Positions 45,142-57,052 are shown, counted from the first letter of the stretch. The stretch is 64,000 nt of DNA from Platanthera guangdongensis (GCA_039583875.1 CM077159.1:99189707-99253706); one strand, 5' to 3'. Notes: generated by a model from the sequence alone, not told the origin. Program-made: numbers and translations.

Positions 45142-45596
45142 AGCACATACAGTTTACAACAACTGTTGTTCAGAATTGAAGAGTTATTCAGTGATTCAGA
45201 TTGTTGTTCAAGTGGATCACATTGTTGAAGAACAAGTTATCAAATCAAGAAGATCTTGCAGTCCAAGTGCAGATCTAAGAAGTTGGAGAGAGAGGGCTCC
45301 ATCCAAGAAATCAGCCTCTGGAACTAGGCTGAGAAGAAGGATTCAGATACATTCTGGATCTTAAGTGGCAGAGTTCAAGGAACAACTGCAGGAGGATTCA
45401 GTCTTATTCAGTTCTACTCAAGAAGCTTTGAAGAAAACTAAGTTAGATTGGATCCAGCTGAGTTCTTCCAAGAACTCATAAAGAAACTCTCAACTCCCCT
45501 CTTTTATTTCTGAGTTGTAGAGTCAATATTTGTAAAACATTTTTATCTTGTATGATCCATTGGATCTGAGTGATTTGTAAGCCTATAATTATAAAG

Positions 45597-45740
45597 GCTG
45601 AGGGTAGGGCTTGAGAGCCTGAGTGTAGGAGATTGAGATCTCTGAGTGTAGGCCTTGGTTGGCTGAGTGTAGGTCTTGATTGGCTGAGTGTAGGCTTTGG
45701 GATAAAGCTGAGTTGTAAGGCTTTGGGCCTGAGGTGTAGG
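45597..45740 (+). repeat. CTGAGTGTAGG cluster in LTR A (transcribed part)
   Basis: Five or six copies of CTGAG(T/G)(T)GTAGG/CTGAGTTGTAAGG about 22-30 bp apart downstream of the TATA box. The same cluster recurs in LTR B (43497-43700), the 3' LTR (56634-56780) and, greatly expanded, in solo LTR C. Confidence 0.85.
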
Positions 45741-46016
45741 AACCAATTTGGGTTCTGAGACAGTGGAGGAGTTTGGCCGAATCTAGTACACTGCTAGATA
45801 GGCGAAGGGGGAAAGTGGATGTACCTATATCTTGGGGAACCACTATAAACCACTGTGTTGTGCTGTGATTGTGCTGTGTATGCTGTGAATACTTTGTGAT
45901 TGCTATGCAAAAGTTAAAAATCTGTGATAATAAACTGTTTGCTGCCAGTAAAGTTAGAAAAGGATTAGGTCACCTATTCACCCCCCTCTAGGTGTTTAGG
46001 TACCATATCTTTCAAG

Positions 46017-46028
46017 TGGTATCAGAGC
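46017..46028 (+). other. Primer binding site of element A
   Basis: TGGTATCAGAGC, a perfect match to the plant initiator tRNA-Met complement, lies two bases after the LTR end. Confidence 0.92.
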
Positions 46029-46189
46029 GAGGTTTCTCAAAAAGGACTAACAGTCTGAGGAGATTCTGTTTGGCAGATTCAGTATAAGAAAAACACAGTT
46101 TCAAGAAATTCAAGAAAATCAAGAAAGAGATCTTGGGTTCCATCCCATATGAGATCTTTGGGATCTAGAAAGAAAGGGTAAGGCTATTT

Positions 46190-48133
46190 ATGGAAGCCTC
46201 TGACCCTAGAATCTACATCACAGTAAAGGAAGGGCCTTATGTGCCAATGAAGATTTCAGTTTTGGATGCAAATCAGAGAACTCCAAAGGATTTCTCTGAG
46301 ATGACTAAGGAATGAGATTGTCCTAGCTACAATGGACAAGAGGGCACAAAATATTATTGTAAGTGCCATAGATGATGCAACTTTTCAGAATTTTATACAC
46401 TGTAAGACAGCTAAATAGATGTGGGACACTCTTATAGTGTATATGGAAGGATCTGAAGAAGTCAGGCAAGATAGAAAATCCTTGCTAAATCAGGAGTATG
46501 AGAGCTTTAGATAAGGTAAAGGTGATAGCATAACTGAGTGCTACAAGAAGTTCTACAAAATAGTTAATGAACTCATGTCTTATGGAAGAGAGTTCAGTAA
46601 CTATGAACTAAATGATAAGTTCTTAAGGTCCCTAACCAAATATTGGGACACAAAGATCTGTGCCATAAGAGAAATGGATAAGTTGGGGGAAATTCCTCCT
46701 CCTACACTGTTTGGCAAGTTATTGTCATATGAGATGCAATTGATAGTGAGGAAAGAGGAGGAGAAATCAACAAGGACTGAACACAAGGAAAGATCAGTTG
46801 CTTTCAAGACAGAAGTTCCCAAAAAGTGCAGGAATAAGTCATCAACTCCACCTCCAGAGGTAGTTGATTCAGAGTCTGATGAGTCAGTCATCACAAATAG
46901 TGAGAGTAGTGAAAGTGATGAAGACTTTGCTGCCTTCACTAGGCACTTTCAGAAATTCTTGAAGAAGAAACAGTGGAGGTCAAGACCTTCTTCTTCAAAG
47001 GGAAAGAAGTCTTTTATCAGGAGAAAAAGCCTTCAAAGAAAGATAGGAAGAGGATAAAGTCAAGCAAGGCAACTGGATCTAAGATAGTATGCTACTGCTG
47101 CAATAGACAGGGACATGTTATTGTAGATTGTCCAGAGAAGAGAAAGGAATCTGGTGACAGGAAAAAGGCTCACTTCAAAGGCAAGAAAGAGAAGTCTTTT
47201 GTTGCCAAGAAGGAGAAGACTCTATCAGACATTTCTTCTTCAGAAACTGAGTCTGAGGCTGAAGCCTACATAGGGCTGTTTGCTGGAGAAGAAGAGGAAG
47301 AATTCATGCAGATCATGGAGTCTATTTATGAACAAGAAGACAATCAATGCCAAGGACTAATGGCTCTGACAGACAGTGCCAAAATCCTGGAGCAGGCAGG
47401 ACCCAGTCAGGTACAAGGTTCAAGTTTAAATTCAGTTTCTTGTTCTAGTTCAGAATCAGATTCATCTTCATCAAGTGATGAAAGTGTATCTGAGTCTGAG
47501 GATGATATTCATCAACTTATAGATGAATATAAGGTGCTGTTGTAAGCTTACAAGAAAAGCAAATCCCTAGCCAAAAGTCAGGCAAAGGAAATTTCTGAAC
47601 TTAAAGCTGGTGCAACAGATTTTGAGAAGCAGTTTGATCAAAAGTTGAATGAGATAGCTAGGCTGAAACACATAACAGTGATTCAGATGGGTACTATATC
47701 ATTTAAGAATGATCAAATTAAGAGTCTGGAGATCAATCTTCAGAAGGAGAAGGACTTAGTTGCTAGGTTTTCTAAACCTAAGTCAGTGTTACCTTTAATT
47801 GATGAATTTGTTCATCAAAAAGGTAAGGCTGGACTGGGCTTTATTAGACCTGCAAGGACTGAGCAGTCCAAGTCTAAGTCCAAGGGCAAAGCCCCAGCAT
47901 TCAACCAGATTGCTGTAGATAATACAGCAAAGGCTGTACCTAAGCAAAGGTACAACAAGTTTGAATGTTGGTGCTGTGGCAAAATTGGCCACTTTGCAGT
48001 GGACTGTTGGCACAATACCAGTGCCAAGGTGAGTAGCAAGCTACCTGTTGGAAAGCCTGCAGGGAGCTTTGTCAGATTGCAGACTAACAAATACCAAGGA
48101 CCCAAGAATTCTTTGGGTTCTAAGGTCCATTAA
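46190..48133 (+). pseudogene. Element A gag
   Basis: It starts MEASDPRIYITVKEG and runs through the copia gag domain (MWDTLIVYMEGSEEV, YGREFSNYELNDKFLRSL, PPPTLFGKLLSYEMQL). Then come an acidic serine-rich stretch, a first CCHC knuckle (CYCCNRQGHVIVDC near 47090), acidic EEEEEF and ESESDSSSSS blocks, a coiled-coil-like segment and a second knuckle (CWCCGKIGHFAVDC near 47965). It ends at TAA 48131-48133, a stop also present in element B. Frameshifts near 46312 and 46980 and stops near 46413, 46513 and 47543 make it non-functional. Confidence 0.9.
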
Positions 48134-51100
48134 TCTGTTTTGCAGGTAAGTCCAAGTGGCCACACCCCAACATGGTACTTGGACAGTGGATGTTCCAGAC
48201 ACATGACTGGAACAAGAAGATTACTAAAGGATTACATTCCAGTAAAAGATGGTCCAAAAGTAACCTTTGGTGGTTCTGAAAAAGGAATCATCAAAGGATT
48301 TGGTAACATTTCTACAAACTTAGTTACCATTACTCAAGTGGCTTATGTTAAAAGGTTGAAACACAACCTAATAAGTATAAGTCAATTAAGTGATGTAGGG
48401 TATGATATCTCATTTGCTAAAAATGGTTGTCATATCAAGAGGTCAAGTGATCAAGAGATCATTTTGACAGGATATATGAAGAGGAATGTCTACTGCCTAG
48501 ACATTATGGTTGAGAACAATGGTTCTCCAGTTTGTCTTGTAGCTGATGAGACAGTCTCTCATTGTGTCAAATGGCACAAGAGGCTTGCCCATCTTAACTA
48601 CAAGACTATTAGCAAACTCTTTAGCAAAGAGTTAGTGAGGAATGATCCTCAAGTTAAGTGTGTTAAAGATGGCATTTGCTCAGCTTGTCAAAAGGGAAAG
48701 CAGACTAAATCCACCTTTAAAAGCATAGAAAACAAAGATGCTGTGAGGTGTTTGTACCTCTTGCATTTGGATCTCTTTGGTCCAATGCCAGTTCACAGCT
48801 TAGGTAGGAAGGTCTATACCCTTGTAGTTGTAGATGACTACTTAAGGTTTTCCTGGGTGTTCTTCTTAAGACAGAAATCTGAAACACCTAGTGTCTTCTA
48901 CAGCTTTGTCAAGCAAATTCAGAATGAACTAAATAGTACTGTGGTCAAAATTAGAAGTGACCATGGTACTGAGTTTCAGTCTGAAAGTATGACAAAACTA
49001 TGTGAAGACTTTGAGTTATTTCAAGAATTCTCTTCACCTAGAACACCTCAGCAAAATGACATTGCTGAGAGGAAGAATAAGACCTTGATAGAGGCTGGTA
49101 GAACCCTACTAAGTGATACATCACTACCTGAGTATTTCTGGGCTGAAGCAGTTAACACTGCATGTCATGTTATAAATAGGGCTACCATCACTAAAGGGCT
49201 AAACAAGACCCCCTATGAAGTTGTGAAAGGCAGGAAACCAAACCTATCCTACTTCAGGATCTTTGGTTGCAAATGCTTCATACTTAACAATGGGAAGTCT
49301 TACTTAACTAAGTTTGCTGCCAAGTCCCAAGAGGGAATTTTTGTTGGGTACAGTAATAATAGTAAGGCTTATAGAGTCTATAACTTGACTACACAAGTTG
49401 TAGAAGAATCAGTGCATGTAGTTTTTGATGAGACTAAACTTATTAATAATGAGTTGTCTAGCAATGTATGTAGCCCCACAGGTTTGACAAAGAAAATGGA
49501 CAAGCTTAATATAGAAGAAGTGCCTGCTGCAAGACAGCAAGGAGAGGAGAGTAGCTGCTGTCCAGGGGGAGAACTACATGTGCCAATAGCTGAAGAAATC
49601 CAAGGAATACAGCATGATGCAGATGCTGAAATGGTTCAACCAGAAGTGAGGATGCCTCCAGCCCACAGGCATCTTAGAGATCATCCAGTAGAGCTGATTA
49701 TTGGAGATCCAAGACAAGGAGTTCAAACAAGGAGCAAAAATCAGAATGCTGCAATCTATTCCAGCTTTCTGTCACAAATTGAACCTAAGAAGTTTGAAGA
49801 AGCAATACAAGATCCACAATGGACTGAAGCAATGCAAGAAGAGCTTAATCAGTTCAAGAGGTGCAAGGTCTGGGAATTGGTTCCTAAACCTAAAGACCAC
49901 AATGTAATATGAACTAAGTGGATCTACAGGAATAAGATGGATGAACAAGGGGTCATCATTAAGAATAAGGCTAGACTGGTTGCTAAAGGATATAGACAAG
50001 AAGAAGGTATTGACTTTGATCAAACCTTTGCTCCAGTAGCCAGACTGGAAGCCATAAGGATGTTCTTGGCCTATGCAACCTATCAAGGATTCAAGGTATA
50101 CCAAATGGATGTAAAGTCAGCATTCCTAAATGGTAATTTAAAAGAAGAAGTCTATGTGGAGCAGCCTTCAGGTTTTGTTGATCCAACTCTACCTCATTAT
50201 GTCTATAGACTTAGGAAAGCTTTATATGGGTTAAAGCAAGCCCCTAGGGCTTGGTATGAAACCCTATCTAGTTTCCTCATTGAGAACAAGTTCTCAAGGG
50301 GGAAAATAGATAAGACTCTATTCCTTAGGGAATCTAGAGGCAAAGTCATACTAGTCCAAATATATGTAGATGACATTATATTTGGGTCTACTGAAAGCAG
50401 CCTTTGCAAAAAGTTTGCAAAACTTATGCAAGGTCAGTTTGAGATGAGTAGTATGGGAGAGCTGAAGTTTTTCTTGGGTCTCCAAGTTAAACAGACTGAG
50501 AGTGAGTTGTCCATTTGTCAGTCAAAGTTCACCCTAGAACTCATAAGGAAGTATGGTATGGATTCATCCAGTACCATGAAGACTCCTATGGGGTCAAGTA
50601 TGTCTCTTAGCAAGGATGATGCAGGGAAACCTGTAGATGAAACCTTGTATAGAGGGATAGTTGGCTCCCTATTATACTTGACTGCTAGTAGACCAGACAT
50701 CATGTATGCTACATGTGTTTGTGCAAGGTATCAAGCCTGCCCTAAAGAGTCTCATTTGACTGCAGTCAAAAGAATATTGAGATATCTAAAGGGCACTCCC
50801 TATCTAGGCCTCTGGTACCCTAGGAATGGAGATTTTGATCTAACAAGTTATTCAGATGCAGACTTTGCAGGATGCAAAGAGGATAGAAAGAGCACTACTG
50901 GAACCTGTCAATTCCTAGGTGGGAGACTAATTTCATGGAGTAGCAAGAAGCAAACCAGTGTGGCTATCTCCACAGCTGAGTCAGAGTATGTGGCTGCAGG
51001 AAGTTGCTGTGCTCAACTTCTGTGGATTCAACATCAGCTAGAGGACTATGGATTTCAGGTAAGTAGAACTCCACTTTTCTGTGATTCTACAAGTGCTATT

Positions 51101-51307
51101 TCAATAGCTAATAACCCTGTATCCCATAGTAGGACAAAACATATTGAGATTAAATATCATTTTCTTAGGGAGCATGTAGAAAGAGAAGATATTTTGTTAG
51201 AATATGTTAAAACAGATGAACAAGTAGCTAATATGTTTACTAAGCCACTAGAAGAAGCTAAGTTCAATAGATTCAAAATTGAACTAGGAATGATAAACTT
51301 AGAGTAA
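48134..51307 (+). pseudogene. Element A pol (protease, integrase, RT, RNase H)
   Basis: Same frame as the last part of gag, after the TAA. Protease: WYLDSGCSRHMTG near 48170-48215. Integrase: HKRLAHLNYKT and CSACQKGK zinc-binding residues, catalytic D in HLDLFGPM, D in RSDHGTEF and E in AERKNKTLIE (the usual QNGIAERKN reads QNDIAERKN here). RT: from about 49920, with [12 protein letters not shown] and [10 protein letters not shown]. RNase [33 protein letters not shown], ending [22 protein letters not shown]. Only one in-frame stop is seen (TGA 49910-49912, where B has GGA), so this pol is nearly intact. Confidence 0.93.
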
Positions 51308-51820
51308 GTTTACAGATTTGAAAATGACTAAGTAAAAAGGTGTCGACACATAGACAAGTCTATGTCGACACAGAATAGTGGTGTCGACACTTCAGGAAAA
51401 AGGTGTCGACACATCTAGGAAGTTGGTGTCGACACTTCAGAATGTTAGTGTCGACACATGTCCTGTAGGTGTCGACACATCCAATGTGGTGTCGACACTT
51501 AAGTTTTACTCAGAATTTTCTAAGTAAAGTCTCGACTATGTGTCGAGATATGTTGTGTCGACACATAACCAAGTGTCGACACATAAAATCTGTTGACTGA
51601 ACTTGTGTCGACACATATGTGTCGAGACATTATAAGTCAGTGTCGACACTTATTGCCAGTGTCGACACATTTTAAGTTAGCTGTCCCGCCTGTTCATCTT
51701 CAAAATCAGACATGTATAAATAGGGTTCTGTCTTTATTTGTCGACACGCTTTCAAAGTTTCGAGACCAAAACTACTGTGTCGACACCTCTATTTTCTAAA
51801 GACAAATTCTACAAACCCTA
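51308..51820 (+). promoter_or_regulatory. Putative internal promoter between pol and ORF3 (element A)
   Basis: GTGTCGACAC palindromes start at 51340, 51362 (variant), 51381, 51403, 51426, 51448, 51469 and 51489, steps of 19-23 bp. More copies follow between 51555 and 51670. TATAAATAG sits at 51715-51723, about 98 bp before the ORF3 start codon. Two further copies of the motif lie between the TATA and the ATG, and AAACCCTAATGG (telo-box-like) abuts the start codon. The layout repeats that of the LTR promoter. A transcript from here would carry ORF3 as its first frame. Confidence 0.6.
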
Positions 51821-54664
51821 ATGGCACCTAAGCTTGAGGAGAATGTTAACGAAGGCTATGAGCTTGTGCGCGGCGCGTTTGACGATGCAGATGCGGAAAT
51901 CAAGGCGGTAGTAACCCTAGTCGCCGATTCTGGATTGGAATACTTAGTTTCAGAACCAACTAAGATATGGAAGAAGGAAGTGCTTGAATTCCTTAATGGA
52001 GCTACAGTAGATGACTCTGGATACAGAATCAAATCCAAAGTTCATGGAACTAAGGTCAAAGTTTCACCTAAAAATCTGAGGAAGGTGCTCCAGCTACCAA
52101 GAACTCAAGATGAAGAAGAGGTGACTGCTTCAAAGACCAGAGAAGCTCTTACCTAGTGTGGACTTGATCCAAAGATGAAGATAGGATCTGTTTTCAACAG
52201 GAAAGGCATGAATAATCAAGGAAAGTTCATGTCTGAGATTGTGGGGAAGATCTTACTCAGCAAACCTGGAGGGCATGACAGAGTGTCTGCCTATATGTTT
52301 GGAATTATGACTAGAATCATATTCACTCTGAAAACAGACTGGTCAATAATGGTTTTTGACAAGATCAAGGAGAGCTTGAAGAAGCCCAATTTGGGCAGGA
52401 TCATTAGTCTCTACCTAGCTGGTACCATACCAGAGGTAATGAATACTGCTGCAGGCAGCAAGATAAATCATATGAGGAAGATGGATCTAAGGATCTTTTC
52501 TAGATGGGACAGGGTGTTGTCCAAGGAATTGCCAACCCCAGAGAAGACAGTTACTGAGAAAGACAGTCCACCCAAAAAGAAAAGGAAGAAAGTTCCTGTG
52601 ACACAAGAGTCCTCCAGCAGTTCTGGGAGTGAAGAACATGTTGTTTTCACTCCTGATGATCAAGAGGAAGTGCCTGTAGAGAAGTCTCCTGCTCCTCCAG
52701 CTGATGCAGAGATCCAGGGGGAGCTACCACCAGTTAGCTCCATCCCCAGGGATCAAAGCCAGGGGGAGCCTCCAGTAGTAGAAGAACCCTCTACTCTGGA
52801 CAGTGAGCAAGCCACCACCATCATACAAGAGGTACTCACTGACCTACATACTTTAGATTATCTTATAGAAGATGCTGATTTGTCTGATGTTCCTCAGCAA
52901 CCTCAGCTGTATAGTCAAGAACCAGATGTTGTTAGAGTAGACACATCTGCTGTCCAGGAAGTGGTACCTGATTCAGTAGTTGAAGAGCAAAGACTGTCTC
53001 CAGCTCCATCCCCTCCTGAATACACCATGGAAGATTTATTTCTGAATCTAGATCAAGAAGATTTTGACATGGACAAGGATGCTGATGCAAGAGATAATGC
53101 TGCTGCTGAGGGGGAGAAAGTACAAGATCTGGAAGAGCCTATTAGGCTGGAAACTGAGAAAGCACCTGATGTGCAAACTGCAAAACCTCAAAGCCCTAAG
53201 GATAGGGTTGATATTGCCAGCACTTCTGCCTCTGAAGATGAGGAGAGTGCTAGGGCCAAGAAGAAGAAACTCTATGTCTTCAAGAGGAGAAGCCAGAGTT
53301 ATAAGAAGGCTTTGCAATCCATTGCCCCACAGACTATAGTTCAGCAAGCTCCAACTGTTGATTATAGTGCTTTAATGGTTGCCCTACAGATAAAATTGGA
53401 TGAGCAAAGGCAAGCAATAGAGAAGTATGTAGATGAAGGGCAGAAATCACTTTAATTTGATCTGGCCCAGGAAATAAAGTCTATAAGGTTTGAAATGAAC
53501 CTTAACAAAAAGGAAATGACTGATTGCTTCCACAAAGGTGGAAATGCAGTGGTGTATTTGGCAACACACCAAGAGAAGATCAAAGCACAGGTGGATGATA
53601 TAGCATTGAAACAAGGATATGTTCTTGAAAATCAATTAAGAATGAATGGCAATTTAACTGAATCCCACAATACTATAGTCACTGAATTAAAGAATAATGC
53701 TACTGAACCTTCTACTTCTGCTGATGCTGCTATTAAAGCTGACTTTGATAAAGTCTTTCAAGAGGAAATTTCTGCTGTAAAGACTGCCATCCAAGCCTCC
53801 CAAAAGGTCATATCTGAACAACTTACAAAGCTTAAACCTTACTTTAAAGAAGGAATCAGATACTTGGATGCACAGATCAGATTTCAAAAGGATGATGTTA
53901 GAGATCACATGGCCAGAGAAGTCATAAAGGGGGAGAGAGTGTTAGTCAAGGCAAGTTTTGAGCATGCCAAATGGATATCAAATTCAATCAGGGCTACACT
54001 TGGATACCCTCCTCTGTGTGATGACCAAGATGTTGCTGAATCAGGCATTAACCCTGCTTATTTTGGAGGTGAGCAACCAGAAGTAGCTCAGGTCATTTAT
54101 CCACCTCCAGACTTTGAAATGATTCAAGCAGATGTGAGCACAATGTATAGCCCACTTGAGGGCAAGGACAATGTCCACATTGAAAAGGTTGTTCAACCTA
54201 TTACTGAAGCCATGCAGGAGGCTCTACAGAAAGAGGAAGAGATAAGGTTGTCCAAGAAGAGGTTTAGGGAACAAGCAGAATAAAAGCCAGATTTTGAACA
54301 GTGGAGCCCTACCTCTAGGAATATAATTTTAACTGCCTGGAAAGCTGCCAAGGATAATGCTCATGAAAGGAACAAGTGGTTCTCTGAAGCAGAATGGAGG
54401 AAACATGAAATAAGACAAGAGGCCATTGTTCAATATAGAAGAAAGGCAAAGATGGGAAAGCTACCTCCTACTGCAGTGGAGCCTAGCAAGTACTTCCCCA
54501 AGCCATATCACTACTTTGAGAGGCAGAAGATCAAGGCAGAAGCACTCAAACAAAAAGATCTAAAAGGCAAGAAGCCTGCTGTTGCTGAAACTGCTGAAGC
54601 CACTGTCAAATCTCAAGTTCAAGCTGGCAAGGGAATTGTTATCAAGGAACCTGATCAGAAATAG
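51821..54664 (+). pseudogene. Element A third ORF (position of the SIRE 'envelope-like' ORF)
   Basis: One frame of about 948 codons, starting MAPKLEENVNEGYELV, interrupted by three in-frame stops (52154-52156, 53453-53455, 54281-54283). N-terminal third: globular-looking, with conserved positions shared with B. Then PPKKKRKK, an NLS-like basic cluster near 52570; a long acidic, Pro/Ser/Glu-rich region; a second basic patch (ARAKKKKLYVFKRR near 53260); a helical C-terminal region; and a Lys-rich tail. I see no signal peptide or hydrophobic membrane span. Known SIRE elements carry an envelope-like ORF at this place; the sequence gives no positive support for a membrane role. Function unknown. 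Confidence 0.85.
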
Positions 54665-54952
54665 ATTAAGAGTTTACTTGAAGTTTATATTGTAATCTTT
54701 TGATGTAACACATTTAGTAAACTTCTGAAAATGTATAAGAAAAATGTTAGAACAATATATGATCAATATATTTCATGATTGTTCTGTGAATGTGTCTATT
54801 TCTTACTTGTTCTGAAATGATGATTGTGTATACATGTGTGATTTAATACATGTTATGTTTACCCTATTATACATTATCCTGCTTTACATCATTTTGTAAT
54901 TTTTATTATGAATGGTGTATATCATTGACTAAGGGTTATGACTTCTCCAAAT

Positions 54953-54962
54953 AGGGGGAGAT
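54953..54962 (+). other. Polypurine tract of element A
   Basis: The purine run AGGGGGAGA ends one base before the 3' LTR start and would prime plus-strand DNA synthesis. Confidence 0.85.
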
Positions 54963-57052
54963 TTTTGGGTACATTGGTTAAATGTACCTGATTTGAAGAA
55001 GCCTCACCCAACTCAATAATATACATCATAATGTATTTGATGTATGTTGAGTTTACTTGTGCAGGTTAAGTAATCACTGGACTGAAGCAAAAAGTTTCTA
55101 AGTCCATGTGTCGACACCCAGAGGGAAAGTGTCGACACTCAAGAAAGCTTGTGTCGACACCCAGACAAGCAGTGTCGACACTTGGAGTCATTGTGTCGAC
55201 ACCAGGGATGCAGAGTCGACACCAGACAGAAAGTGTCGACACTTGGAGCTGTGTCGACACTCAGTGAAGAAAAGTACAGACAGCAAGTGTCGACACAAGG
55301 AGCTGTGTCGACACCCAGTGAAGCTGAGTCTACACCAGAAAGTATCGACACTTGGAGCTGTGTCGACACTCAGCAAAAGTCTGTAGAGACTAAGTATAAG
55401 TGTCGACACTCAACACAATGTGTCGACACTAAGCAGAAGAGTCAGCATTTGAAGTAAGTGTCGACACCCAGCACAATGTGTCGACACACACCAGAAGAGT
55501 CAACATATGAAGTAAGTGTCGACACCCAGCACAATGTGTCGACACTCAGCTAAAGACTCTACACTTGAAGAAAGTGTCGACACAAGGAGCTGTGTCGACA
55601 CTTAGCAAAGATCAGAAAGATCAACAAAATTATTCTAAGTACAAGTGTCGACACTAAGGGAATGTGTCGACACTCAGCTGAAGTCTCAACAAGAAGAAGG
55701 TGTGTCGACACTAGGAGCTGTGTCGACACTCAACAAGAATCAACATAGAAGACTATGTGTCGACACCAAGAAGTAGTGTCGACACTTGACAGATTCAACA
55801 CAAGAAGTTGTGTCGACACAAAGGAGATGTGTCGACACTTAGAAGAATTCAGCAAAAGCTAGAAGAACAAGTACTTGTGTCGACACTCAATTTCAGTGTC
55901 GACATATGCAAAAGAAACTGTGTCGAGACATACAAGGAGTTGTGTCGACACCTTGTAGACTTGTGTCGACACTTACAAAGCATGTGTCGACACTTGGTCT
56001 ATAAGTGTCGACACTTAAAGACAAAAAGTCTCGACACTTTCAGACAGTTAGAGAATTTCAAGAAATGACTGGATGATTTGACAGCTGCCGTTCCAGCCGG
56101 TCTACAGCACCTGTCAGAGATATCAGAAGTCAGTTATGGACCGGTCCAGCCGGTTACCATGAAGAAAGCCTATAAATAGGCACCTACAGTTTACAGAAAC
56201 TATTGTTCAGAATTGAAGAGTTGTTCAGTGATTCAGATTGTTGTTCAAGTGGATCACATTGTTGAAGAACAAGTTATCAAATCAAGAAGATCTTGCAGTC
56301 CAAGTACAGATCTAAGAAGTTGGAGAGAGAGGGCTCCATCCAAAAAATCAGCCTCTGGAACTAGGCTGAGAAGAAGGATTCAGATACATTCTGGATCTTA
56401 AGTGGCAGAGTTCAAGGAACAACTGCAGGAGGATTCAGTCTTATTCAGTTCTACTCAAGAAGCTTTGAAGAAAGCTAAGTCAGATTGGATCCAGCTGAGT
56501 TCTTCCAAGAACTCATAAAGAAACTCTCAACTCCCCTCTTTTATTTCTGAGTTGTACAATCAATATTTGTAAAACATTTTTATCTTGTAGGATCCATTGG
56601 ATCTGAGTGATTTGTAAGCCTATAATTATAAAGTCTGAGGGTAGGGCTTGAGAGCCTGAGTGTAGGAGATTGAGATCTCTGAGTGTAGGCCTTGGTTGGC
56701 TGAGTGTAGGCCTTGATTGGCTGAGTGTAGGCTTTGGGATAAAGCTGAGTTGTAAAGCTTTGGGCCTGAGGTGTAGGAACCAATTTGGGTTCTGAGACAG
56801 TGGAGGAGTTTGGCCGAATCTAGTACACTGCTAGATAGGCGAAGGGGGAAAGTGGATGTACCCATATCTTGGGGAACCACTATAAACCACTGTGTTGTGC
56901 TGTGATTGTGCTGTGTATGCTGTGAATACTTTGTGATTGCTGTGCAAAAGTTAAAAATCTGTAATAATAAACTGTTTGCTGCCAGTAAAGTTAGAAAAGG
57001 ATTAGGTCACCTATTCACCCCCCCTCTAGGTGTTTAGGTACCATATCTTTCA
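54963..57052 (+). repeat. 3' LTR of element A
   Basis: Begins TTTTGGGTACATTGG (second base G to T against the 5' LTR) and ends ATATCTTTCA at 57052, followed by the target duplication GTGAT. It carries the same palindrome array (55108-56040), TATAAATAG (56171-56179) and the CTGAGTGTAGG cluster. Confidence 0.93.
55108..56040 (+). repeat. GTGTCGACAC array in 3' LTR of A
   Basis: Copy-for-copy counterpart of the 5' LTR array with the same spacing. A few motifs differ in one LTR only (for example GTGTCGATAC at 44537 is GTGTCGACAC here, and GTGTCGACAC at 44305 is GTATCGACAC here), showing independent point changes since insertion. Confidence 0.93.

Larger units (their letters stand above)
43926..46014 (+). 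repeat. 5' LTR of element A
   Basis: TGTTGGGTACATTG...ATATCTTTCA. The parts in order are a short unique start, the GTGTCGACAC array (44071-45003), TATAAATA (45134-45141), a leader, a CTGAGTGTAGG repeat cluster (about 45597-45740) and the CACCTATTCACCCCCC end. The arrangement implies U3 up to about 45160 and transcription starting roughly 30 bases after the TATA box. Confidence 0.93.
43926..57052 (+). mobile_element. Element A: SIRE-type Copia retrotransposon, complete with both LTRs
   Basis: Two LTRs (43926-46014 and 54963-57052) bracket gag, pol and a third ORF. The target duplication GTGAT lies at 43921-43925 and 57053-57057. The LTRs differ by eye only at scattered single positions, so this is the youngest insertion in the window. 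The long gag with two zinc knuckles, the pol and the extra 3' ORF place it in the SIRE (Maximus) lineage. It sits inside the 5' LTR of the related element B. Confidence 0.95.

Noticed and set aside
46017..46028. A tRNA-like match near the LTR ends
   Set aside because: It is the 12-base primer binding site complementary to initiator tRNA-Met, not a tRNA gene. No cloverleaf was seen, and no tRNA or rRNA gene was recognised in the window.
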